Shown: positions 33,793 to 44,039 of the stretch, piece by piece
Layout of the letters: each line of letters begins with the position of its first letter
Position numbering within the stretch: the stretch's first letter is position 1
Notes under the pieces: model-generated
Told to the model about the DNA's origin: nothing
Seen by the model: only the letters and a program-made list of their open reading frames with translations
Databases searched by the model: none
Origin: Endocalyx cinctus
Lineage: Eukaryota > Ascomycota > Sordariomycetes > Amphisphaeriales > Apiosporaceae
Length of the DNA: 64,000 nt
NCBI GenBank assembly: GCA_001600455.1
Contig: BCKC01000007.1
Coordinates: forward strand, 1,366,019 to 1,430,018
Reading direction: 5' to 3'
Made by a program: the position numbers and the translations under genes

Positions 33793-33952
33793 TAGGGCTT
33801 TACAATAGGATCCCATGAGATCCTGCTTAAAAAATAAACTATTCCATGAATATCCCACGATATATATATATATTCTTTACTCCCATAAAAATCCCATGGG
33901 ACTCCCATGGGGGGATGGGATCTTGGCGATGGGATGGGAGTGCAAAGCCCTA
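33793..33952. mobile_element. MITE-like element with TA target duplication
   Basis: The element runs from 33795 (GGGCTTTACAATAGGATCCC) to 33950 (...GATGGGAGTGCAAAGCCC). It is flanked on both sides by TA, as in Tc1/mariner-type insertion. The ends are inverted: GGGCTTT.CA on the left against its complement TG.AAAGCCC on the right, with further imperfect pairing of the GGATCCCAT-type words inside. The 156-bp interior contains ATCCCATGGGACTCCCATGG-type near-palindromes, a short AT repeat, and no ORF. It is non-autonomous; no related transposase lies in the window. Confidence 0.6.
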
Positions 33953-34899
33953 TAAATCAACAGGAGGCAATTCGGCCTGGTTTCTTCGCTTGACCATATC
34001 CTCGCAGGTACCTTGATTCTGTTGCGAAGGAATCAGATTATCAGTTGCCCTATGGGTCAGAAAAATGGAAGCTTTATAGTTGCCCACCTGTATATGCGCC
34101 ACGGAAGAAACAGCTCGGATCTTCAATGAATTCAGCTTTTATAAAAAGCTAATATATATTCATTAATTATTTAACATCACTAGGTGTCATACAAAGGAAT
34201 ACTATGCTTAGTACCTGAGGCACAGTACACCGATAGTATCTGGAGATATATACTGGTCAGTATGCAGCTGATCGCCGGCGCTTATGATGCATAGTCAGCA
34301 AATGCCCCACTAAAATAAAGAAAATAGGGGTTAATGGGAGCAGTATAGTAACTCTTTATTAACGACGCACTCATATATTTAGTAAAGCGAGATAAATGAG
34401 TTACCTGTAATACACCAACTAGAATTTAATGAAATATACCAAGCCTTTACATGGTCTGAAAGCTCACTTTTAGTTTATATGACCACAGAGTTTTGCAGAT
34501 TAATATACCGTTTCTGCAATAATTAATAGTAGAAAGTAGGTGGTGTGAGGATAAAGCCAACTTACTTACGTACCACTTAGTGTTCAGATGAATCAGGTAC
34601 ATATTCAGCGCCCCTCGCTTTAAGTAAAAGCTCGCTTGAGCTCAGCTCACGACCATAAGGGGGCGGAGGCTCGGCCGAGCCCGAAACCGTGTGGCCCCCA
34701 TGCCCCTGCATGCATATAAAGGAATTTTCGAGAAATCATGCAGACTTCGGCCCGCCAACCGAAACTGCTTACACACGTGAAGGGACGTACTCGTCAAAGT
34801 TGTCGGCCGCCTTCCAGTGTCCAAAACGTTTTGCATCTTAGTTGCATTACATGCGACAAATATTCTTGTGGTTTCAACGGCTTATAAGAATTCCCTTCG

Positions 34900-35290
34900 C
34901 TACACTTCATTCTTCAAGATTAGTCTTCCGTCCAGATCCGCCACAAACAAGAACGTCGGCACGATTTCTTCAGCTCGCAGCTCATCCACGACACGTTGGC
35001 CTTCTTCCTGGGACAAGTCGGTACTTCCACGGTGGTTGACCTCAGTGATAAACACAGGACTTAGCGGGATTTGGCCTGATGATACCCGAAAAAAAAAGCC
35101 AGTTGAAGGGTTTAAGGCACTACATTCTCTGCCGATCCCAACGTTATCGACACCAACGTAAATATTACATAGAAAGAAAAATATGGCATGATTCTATAAG
35201 GTTCACCCGAACACTGGCTTCCAGAGTGTCCAGACATGATGAACAAGAAAGCTTTCGCTCCGTTCCTATTTGGACTTGGAAGCTAGCCTC
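34900..35290 (-). pseudogene. Possible small gene or gene relic
   Basis: On the minus strand from 35075 to 34900 the frame reads QIPLSPVFITEVNHRG, then STDLSQEEGQRVVDELRAEE and IVPTFLFVADLDGRLILKNE, then stop. The mix of an amphipathic helix and a hydrophobic strand looks like real protein. A CAG acceptor precedes it at 35076-35078. Upstream, an ATG near 35240 opens a short frame (MSGHSGSQCSGEPYRIMPYF) ending in a possible donor, but the phases do not match. No family is recognised. Confidence 0.3.
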
Positions 35291-36194
35291 TCTATAGCGA
35301 AGACTCTCTAGTATTTCGGCTTTTAAAAGGTGGTAAGATTAATACCCAAAAACCAATACAATACCTCGAATATAGAGGTGGGGAATTGAAGAGTATATTC
35401 TGTGGAATATTGTAGGGTCAACTGACGAAGAGCCATATCTCCGGTTTCATCACATGGAAACACTGTCAGTGAGGCTATGATTGAAAATTTGATAATAGTA
35501 GTATAGCAGTAAGGTCCTTCACAGGATAAGGGGGGGAGGGGTGTTTGATAGGCCGGTGAAAGACGTTATTACATGATGTAAGTGACGATGAAGGAAATTA
35601 GGGATGAAAGAACAAACAAACATTTTACAATAAGAAATACACAAAGATCACAAGGCCACACAAAGGCCCACTCTCTCATTATATTTCTGGATAACAGTGA
35701 ATTGGATTTGTCCTACTGTGATGTCATCTGTGTAGGAAGCTATAGTGATCTAGCATCCATGAAATATTCACCTTTCATGGACAAGCCTAATAACAAGGCA
35801 AAGTAAATTATTATTCACGACCAGAAGGGTATGAATATTGGAATGATGTAACTTGGGCTTTTAATTCATCAGTTTCCATGGACTTAAATTCTTTGAGTTT
35901 CTCGATGTTGACATCCTTTCAACTTCCACCATTCTAATCAGTTTCTTAGAACGAACAACAACGTGCCACATACTTTTTTGACTTGATCCAAGGCTATCAT
36001 AGCTTATAATTTTTACAAGTTTTCTACATCTACTTCAATACCGAAAGTTTATACTCTAAAGAAAAAAAAAGATCATTCCTGTAGGTTACAGGTTAATTAT
36101 ACTCTCTACAAAGTGGCATACTAATAGTCTATGTTGATACATATACTACAACCCATCCACTTAAACTGACCCTTTCGAAAAGGCATCGGCTATC

Positions 36195-36380
36195 ATGTCT
36201 TCCACCAACAAATCGAGTTCCAATTCCAAAGGTTCCAGCGGCAGTAAATCCAAAGGCGCCTCGTCGGACAAAATCGAGGTAACGCAGTGCCAGCTATGCG
36301 GTACGTGGCACGGAGTAGACGAAAAGAGCCACGACTGCCAACCGTCCGAGCGAGACAACTATATTGACAGAGGGAAGTAA
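36195..36380 (+). CDS. Short Ser/Lys-rich protein with CxxC-type zinc-binding motif
   Basis: An ORF of 61 aa. The first 25 residues are almost only Ser, Lys, Gly, Asn and Ala. They are followed by EVTQCQLCGTWHGVDEKSHD and a further Cys (pattern CxxC...H...HxC), then a polar tail. The motif is compact enough to bind one zinc ion. There is no signal peptide. The composition is far from random for this AT-rich neighbourhood, which is why I list it, but there is no homology evidence and it may not be a gene. Confidence 0.4.
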   Translation: MSSTNKSSSNSKGSSGSKSKGASSDKIEVTQCQLCGTWHGVDEKSHDCQPSERDNYIDRGK

Positions 36381-39300
36381 TTTGAGACTGTTTGGGAGAA
36401 GCTGTAATGTCGTCTCACATGAAAGATGATCGCTAGAACTTTTTTTTGGAAGAGCGGGGGGAGGCGGTTTGTAAAACGTAGTAGTGATAGCTGGATTTGG
36501 ATGTCGTGATTCATGACGAATCCGTATAATCTACTTATCATGCGTTCATCAGTTATATGAGGCCTTCGCGAGTTTGAATTTTCTTATACTTGTCGTTTTA
36601 TTGACTGATTTTGTGATAGAAATGCGAATAAGTATTTCTATACCGACGTGGAAATTAAATATATCACCCCCTTTACAATGCTATATAGAATACTAATCTT
36701 AGTATATGTAGAGACACTAAACTCTGGCCAAGTATCATATAACTTGTTGATATATCTAAATGAAAAGTTTACTTTCCATTATATCAACTATAACGAGATT
36801 TTTGATAATTATAGCACTACAATATAATATTCATTCTACGCTAAGAAAATCATTGGGATATATGCTAATTATTACGATTGTTAATCTGTTTTTACGAGGT
36901 GTTGTTCCAGCGTTTCTCGATTGCTGTCATGAATATCAGGTGGAGCAGTTGTTAGAAGCGCGGCTACGGCTACCCTCTGGGTAGTCCACGTAGAATAGGT
37001 CTATATAAGGAGGGGCTTCCGCCCCTCAAGAGAGATAAAAAGGTCAAGAATTAATAAAGTTATTTAATAGGCTTTTAGAATTACACTGCTAAGCTCCGGT
37101 TAGGCAACTGCGCGATACTACACTCCAATATACCCCTATTTTCTCACAATTGCGGTCATGGTCTCGAAGAATTCACGCGCCGCTGTCTAAACCTCGTTGC
37201 TAGGGGGGAACTCTGACCCCGTGAGCGATTAACTCATAAACTACCTAGATTATACGGTAGGACGCCAGCGGCCAAACCGAGCAGCGAAAGATTTTTTTGC
37301 AAGTCATATGTGTGCAGATTCTAACTAGAGTGAACTCTTCCTCTATAGCATAGGATCAAACACAAGGTTAACTAGGACATTTAACTAGTTTGAGTTTTCA
37401 TAGGCATAACTAAGAGGAACCGTACCACTGAAGTAGTCTTCTATGCGTTTATCAAAACGGCAGGTCTGCCCAAACCTGCCCGTGTGACGGCAGGTTTCAA
37501 ATCATTGATACATATGAATATAATAATTTATATACGTACATAATATTGACTTGAAAACAGATTCTTACATCTCTCTATGTATTCAAGTTTATTTTTGCTT
37601 ACTGCTTTAAGCCTCAAAGAATACGAACTAGGTGTTCTTGTATATCTTTTGTTGCGTCGGGACATTCACATATTTCTGTTAATAAAAGCTCACAGATGTC
37701 TCATAGGTAATTTTGAGCTTCTTCTCGCTGTATAAGAGATGGGCAGTAATAGTCGATACGAGACACGGCTTTACTGATATCTTGACAAGCAAGCGCGTCA
37801 ACTATATTGATTTGTTGGCCGGTGAGGGTCTTTCTACTTGTAAGCTTCAGGTCATATATTAATTAAATTTGTTTGTCCAGCCATCAGTTATATATAATAA
37901 TGGATATGCCTCTCGATAAGTGGAGGATGAAGATGAGAAGAGAATACGAGAGTATACGAGAAGCAAAGCTATTGATAACGGGCAACTAAGAGCGCGTTAA
38001 GGTCACGGGGTACTACAGCTATTTCTTGGTAGATTTCTAAGCACTGACCGACTCGTTGAAGTGACTACCTCCTTTTCAGCAGCTACCTTGGTTGTCGGCC
38101 TCACAGTTGATCTGGCTGCCTGGTTGTCGTAGGAGTGGGCGAATGCGGGGCGAAGGCAAGGGTTTCTACCTAATGTGGGATAATGTGCCGACGGTGCTGG
38201 GTGCCTATTGGGTTTTTTTTCTTGGTTTTCATGGGCTTACGAAAAATACCATCAATTATTGATTATTCAAGACGTTCTGTGGTAGCGATAGGGTCTCTTG
38301 TTTTTTTTTTTTTTTTTGGATTGGGTGGGTATGGAGTGTGAGAATGCGGGGGGGGGCAAAAGATAGGTACCTATCTGCCTATATCTCCAAAAACAACCGC
38401 AGCTGTTACAAATCATGAAGGAGAAATATCTTAGCAAAATGATTAATTATAGAGCAGACTCGCGTCTGTTTGACCAGTTAAAATATTGGTCAGCATTTAA
38501 ATGCGGCACATAATTGCCGTTGGAGTCATAGCTGCGTCTGTCATTAACTCCTATCAGCGCATTTAGAAATGGTTACCTACGTAGGATTCCACTTCAGTCT
38601 GGTGGAAACGGATGGATATGACTCCAAAAGGCATCTTATCATAACAGCTTGTATAGGGAGTCAATCACCTTCGAGGACAGCTTTTACTGCCAAAGTGGTG
38701 TAGAGTAAAATAAGCTCGGGTTTAATAACTCTGCAACTGATTTCCGTACACTCATAGCTCAAAGAGCCTGGTAATTATATCATTTGATATTTCTGATATA
38801 ACTATTGGACCCTGTTTTCTTTACCTACTCTTCTAATGTGAATATGCTTCAAGTATCAGAGCAACTCGCCTGGTATTCTATTAATTTCCATCGATATCAA
38901 AGAGAAAGAGACGCTATAAGATAGGTCTTGTTCTTAATATTTAAAGTCAGGAGTTCGAGAACCCCCGATCCTGATGCTTTCTCGTTTCAAAAATAAAGTA
39001 GTCGCAATGTCGAAGCTCCTCAATAAAGCAGGACTTTTCGACCATGATTGTTTCTTGGAGGGAGAATAGTGAGTTGTCATATATAATTTTCTCCGCCTTT
39101 TCGAAAATGAGACAGTTCATCCAAGCGATACTTTCTCAATCTAAAATTCAACTGCTGGCTGCCTACAGGCTTGTGATTGTTCCTTTAAGCTTCTAGCTGC
39201 CGTCTCGTGACTTAATCCTAAAGCTAATACGGTACAGTTGAGGTATTACTTCTGTACAGAATATACAAGCATTCAACAAATACTATCGACACAGTAATAA

Positions 39301-39957
39301 CTAATAATACTTTGTGTCATACCAACTTTATACAGACATCCAGCGAGCTTAACCCAGCCCTACCGACAGAAAAGCTAACCTCACCTTCGTACAGGTTGAT
39401 ATTACGTCCTCGGCTATTAAGTATCTCTAAGTTCTATACGTAAAGAAACTTCCTTTTAAGGCATAATAGGTTATCAAACTAACTCCCTGATCGGAGAAAG
39501 CAGTTAAGTTACTAGTATTTCACCACCTAATCACACGATAATTACCATATACCGTCTTGCACGAATTCCTAGCTATACCAAATGATCTTTATTAATTTTA
39601 TAAATATTCGGTAAATGATTTTAACCCCATCCGATGAAAGAATGTCACATGCTATGGTTTAACAAAATTTTCCTTGAATGATTGCTAAGTAGATGTTTAG
39701 AGTTTTGATGGTAGCATTTCTGCCTTAGACCCTCATTTTCTGCTGCCCTATTCATCTTCAAATCATAGTTTTTCTTTCTCAAATGATAGGTACCTTGTGG
39801 CTACTACGGGAGATACTTTTTTCTCATTTTGATTACTTCTACTGTTGACTTGAATTTGGGACACTCGGAGCCTATGGAGGTTCAGTACTGTGTGGGCTAT
39901 GTCCTGCCATCAATAACCGTTGGGATTGAAGAATTAACTGGTCGATAAACAGGTGAA
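36381..39957. other. 3.6-kb gene-free, AT-rich region
   Basis: Apart from the LTR-like stretch at 36950-37122, I see no coding sequence. Near 37460-37500 there are inverted and direct copies of GGCAGGT/ACCTGCC, resembling the edge of another degraded element. The poly-T run at 38301-38317 and a G9 run at 38350 are simple-sequence tracts. The overall degeneration suggests old transposon sequence. Confidence 0.5.
36950..37122 (+). mobile_element. LTR-like sequence (solo or remnant LTR of a retrotransposon)
   Basis: The segment starts TGTTAGAAGCG and ends GATACTACA, giving the TG...CA ends of an LTR. Inside, in the expected order, are a TATA box (TCTATATAAGG at about 36999), a GC-rich hairpin (GAGGGGC TTCC GCCCCTC) just after it as for an LTR R region, and an AATAAA signal about 50 bp further. 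No matching 5-bp target duplication is visible, and no second copy or pol gene lies in the window, so the boundaries are uncertain. Confidence 0.45.
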
Positions 39958-42088
39958 ATGGATGCGTACTGGTCGCCTTACCCGACAGAATTTGATGGTA
40001 TAGAAAGCTACCTTTGCGATGTCGACGCAGGCTTGGACAGTATGGATTCCAATATGCAAGAAAGGAGGGAAGAAAGCCAATCAAACCGTTCTTCTGGAGA
40101 ATTGTTAGGCACCACACCAATACCGAATATCGACCAGTCATCCATTTCTTCTTATTATCCTATCCCTGTCCAGGCAAAGCATCAAGCGCACCCATACGAT
40201 GGAAGTAATGGTCATCAGTTAACCACGACTACGATGACTAACGACTTTCCAGTACAGACGCCTAATCAACCGAACTTAATCAAAAGGTATTTGCCTTTCT
40301 ATAAAGGGGAGGACACGCCACATCCTATTATTGGAGATGAACTGGGTCTTAGTGTTAAAAGAAAAAATGAGTCATGGGCAGTTCTGCCTGGTATTGGTAT
40401 GAACACTCGCCGATTATTCCGTCTCGCCGATGACGATCGGTCAGATGATCTCGTTTCCTGCCTAAAACGGTGCTAATATAAATAAAGGTTCTCCCTCTGA
40501 GGCCTCATTGTATGATGAAAATAATTGGACATACTGTATAGATGTTTGGCCGGTTTACGATTTCGAAGGCAAGTAAAGAACAAAAAAGAATACTTTGATT
40601 GGCTGAGAAATAATAATTTTATGCCAACGCCACCCACCTGCCCGAATAATCACAAATTTGAATTGTGGCTGTGTTTTCATAGCAACCAAATTTCAGCAAG
40701 TTATATGTGGCTTTTGTGGCTTCGCCTCTGTTAGTTACGATGGGACTTATGAGGCCTCTACCGTTACATTGATTTGTCATCGGCTATTCCTTGACTAACA
40801 TCCCACTCTCCGAAATCCATAGACAACGCGATTAAACACGCAAATATCATCGAACGAGAATTGGCCAAGGCCAATATACAATATAAAGCGTCTATAGAAT
40901 CCTCAACCGGGGATTTGACTTCCTTATTCCGCCGATATACCCTCAATAGAGCATTTCGCGACGATTACAATGCGCGGTGTCGTTTTCTGAAGGTGTTCAA
41001 CCATAAACGCAAATACAACCAAGAACTCGAGGGATATCATTATAACATGAGCGTTGTTTACGAACAGCGCGGCTACATGCCAACCGATTCATATCCGGCT
41101 GGTATTGGTCTTTCCGAAAACCGAGAGAACGAGGAGGCCCCCAAGAAAGCTCGTGAGGATTCTCCGAACCCGGTACACCAACTGGTAAACTTCACGAGCC
41201 ACGAGCAGGCAATACTGCCCGCATCACCGGAAACAAATCACCTAAGAGTACCCCCGACGCCTCCCGAGAGCTCGTCTAATCAACAGAGCAGAGGCGACTC
41301 GGAAAGCCAGACCCCGCCGCGTTCAAGAGCTATCCCGCCTATTCCGAAACCGGATCGAAAAGTCACGAAAAATATCGATGGAAAATACTGCTGCATCTTC
41401 CCAGGTTGCTCGGAATCAATTAAAGAATTCAGCCGAAAATGCGAATGGAAGTAAGTGCTCCTATCATTCATATTCACAAAAGCGAAAAGAAAAAAAAAAC
41501 CTATACTAATGCTATGTTAGCAAACATATGGACAAGCATGATCGACCTTACAAATGTCCAGCGCAAGGATGCGAGAAGCTACCTGGATTCACATATTCAG
41601 GCGGCCTCCTCCGACATGAACGCGAAGTACACAACAAGCACGGCGGACCCAAGAATCCTCTGTATTGCCCGCACAAGAACTGCAAGCGCCACACGATGAG
41701 CAGCTTCACCCGTCTCGAGAACCTGAACGAGCATCTGCGACGGGTCCACACCAGCAACGGCGTCCCGCCCGTCGTCAGCGCCGAGGATCCCGAGGACATC
41801 TTCGCCACGATCCTGACGACGAGCCCGAAGCTGGGCGAGAAGCGGAAGCCGGACGGCGATCTCCGGGACGAGGTCAAGCGCCTGCAGGGGGAGAACCAGG
41901 GTCTGCGTCAAGAGATCGAGGCGCAGAAGCGAGCCCAGGCCGCCATGATGCGGCAGATGGAGGAGCTGCGCGGAACGATCAGGGCTTTCACCAGCGACGG
42001 CCTTCCCGGCCCTACCGCTCGGATGACCACCCCCCCGCCCGCTGCGCCACTGCTTAGTAGTGGCAGTCCCTTATTCTCTCCATCCTAG
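39958..42088 (+). CDS. C2H2 zinc-finger protein, likely transcription factor
   Basis: Predicted exons are 39958-40396, 40488-40568, 40683-40775, 40823-41450 and 41521-42088, giving about 602 aa. Intron 2 appears to use a GC donor (GCAAGT). Three C2H2 fingers lie near residues 394-490: CIFPGC..ESIKEF..CEWNKHMDKH, then YKCPAQGCEK..LLRHEREVH, then LYCPHKNCKR..LNEHLRRVH. The N-K-H of finger 1 spans the last junction, which supports it. A coiled coil follows (LRDEVKRLQGENQGLRQEIE), then a Pro-rich tail. The N-terminal ~390 residues are polar and disordered apart from the small exons 2-3 (SEASLYDENNWTYCIDVWPV, VICGFCGFASVSYDG). Exon 1 could instead end at 40390. DNA targets unknown. Confidence 0.8.
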
Positions 42089-44039
42089 ACGGTAACACAG
42101 GAAGAGCACTTGAACGCCATTCTGCTTACGTCTCGCCAAGCGATGTGCCGCGTCATGAATATAGTTCGAAGTACCGAGGAAAGTCTGGGCATTCGATAGA
42201 TATGACGATATTCGCGTTCCCTATTGCCCAAAAACAAGGCAACACTTTTTTTTTTTTTTTCGCTCTTTTACGACCCCACGCAAATATGATATTACCAGCA
42301 ATGCAGCTATGCGACTCAATTATCTCTCCATTTTTCGTTCCATCGGTTCTTATCCACTTCTTATTTGTTATCCTCACTCTATTATTTCTTTTTCGTTTGT
42401 TCTGTTTTCCCTCATACCATAATACCCCTTATCACGTTGCATAGATTCGGTGTTTTCTACATGATTGTTTTTTATGTTTTTATTGTTTATTTAAACCAAG
42501 GCATCACCAACTCTTCAGATTGAGTTTAGTGAATGACGGGATGACGGGATGAGGCGTTCGCGGTTCCATAGAGAGAAAGATATGTATACCACCCAAGGCA
42601 GGTAGGAAATTGAAAGGATGGTTAATCGAGGTGATGTAATGAGAAATATTCATTACCCGAAGTGGGAGCCGTTTGGAGACATCCTGTACTATTACTATAC
42701 ATCACGATTATACCCTAGGTAGCAGCTAGATTGACATCATAGACAACACCGCTTTAAAATAGCACCATCGCACCATCGCACCATTGCTCGCTCGTTCCTA
42801 TTGGATTACCTTGGGTTATAATGTGATGCCTTAGTCACGTAGATGAAGGATTTACGTACACCCAAGAATGCCTCCTTCTCCACCCGATGAGTCAAACTCT
42901 GTATCACTAAGATTCCTATCATGTGCACCATCTATCCATATATAGGTAACAAGCTATACCTAAACTACTAGAAAATACTTTCTGGTAGTGGAACCAAAAT
43001 CAGTATGTGTGGTCTAGGCAAACCGCGACATGCACACACAATGTCGGCAGGTAACAGCTCAGACTACTTCCCTATAATCGTCGTTCTTTGACGGTGGAGA
43101 CAATAATGATAAAATAATAATCACGTTATAATAATAGACAGAATCCGGTTCAAAGAAACTGCATTTCCTCTCTATTCCTATCATAACATCACGATCCAAC
43201 GGAGGCTCAAGGACTAGGGGGGCCTCCCCTGGCCCCTTACCCCTACATCTCCGCTCCTTTGCCCAGCTCTCTCTCTTTTACGTCCCGCGTACCATATCCG
43301 AGGAAGCGCTGCGTATCCTGTACTTACTCCGATAGATCATTCACTATTAGCGGGAGTGGTTTATGGAGGCTTGAAACCTCCACGCCAGCCGTGTGCATCC
43401 GCTACAGCTTATCTTCGTATTTGGACCGTCTGCCTGAATAGCTTCGAACATATCTATAACCCTAGCCCTATACCTTTTGCCGAGTATTTTGATACTAAGC
43501 TAGATGGCGTGGAGACAAACCGTGGCTTAGTTCCTTACCATCCTCGGTGTCAAGCCCTAGAGGCCCATGGCCAATTCATGCGAATTAAAGGTAGGCAATG
43601 CACACGTGTTTTGGTAAAATGGAAACATATCGTGTTAGCAGACTAGCCTGTTCCTCCATACTCGTGTATCTGGGATTTGATTTTGTTTAGGATACTCTGG
43701 ATTCAGAGAGGTTTAGAAACCCATAACGACAAGTTAGGGCTATAAGACCTCATACAAGGGCTAAACTCGGTCCATGTACCTTATTTCAGCCAGATTCTCC
43801 TTTTTCTATAATCGTCACTGTCAAGTAGCTGGATTTGAAGTTTGACTATGCGACAGTAGTTGACCACATCGTAGTTACAGTAGATTCTTGATTTATTGTT
43901 CGACTTGCCCACTTTTTCTGTTCTTGTGCTCAGGTGTCTCTTTCATATGCCTTGAAAGCCCAAAAGTTAATAACCAACATGTGAATCCTCAGTGTCTGTT
44001 TGTGAGACTCACATCATAATACCTTGATTTACAAGTAAT
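42089..44039. other. Intergenic, 2 kb
   Basis: The 3' region of the zinc-finger gene includes a T14 run (42247-42260). At 42764-42786 three near-copies of the 9-bp word GCACCATCG occur in tandem. The plus-strand ORFs at 43259-43646 are short, overlap in two frames and match nothing. Confidence 0.5.

Larger units (their letters stand above)
33532..36194. other. Gene-poor region with element remnants
   Basis: Contains the MITE-like element at 33793-33952 and the possible minus-strand relic at 34900-35290, both listed separately. The remainder is AT-rich with no supported gene. Confidence 0.5.

Noticed and set aside
37460..37500. Possible hAT-type terminal repeat (CAGGTCTGCCC...)
   Set aside because: No matching opposite end or 8-bp target duplication was found nearby.
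38945..38985. Sequence resembling a tRNA T-arm (GGAGTTCGAGAACCCCC)
   Set aside because: No acceptor stem, D-arm or anticodon arm can be folded around it on either strand.
43259..43646. Two overlapping plus-strand reading frames of 60 and 96 codons
   Set aside because: They overlap in different frames, have no recognisable motif or splice signals, and show no codon bias.
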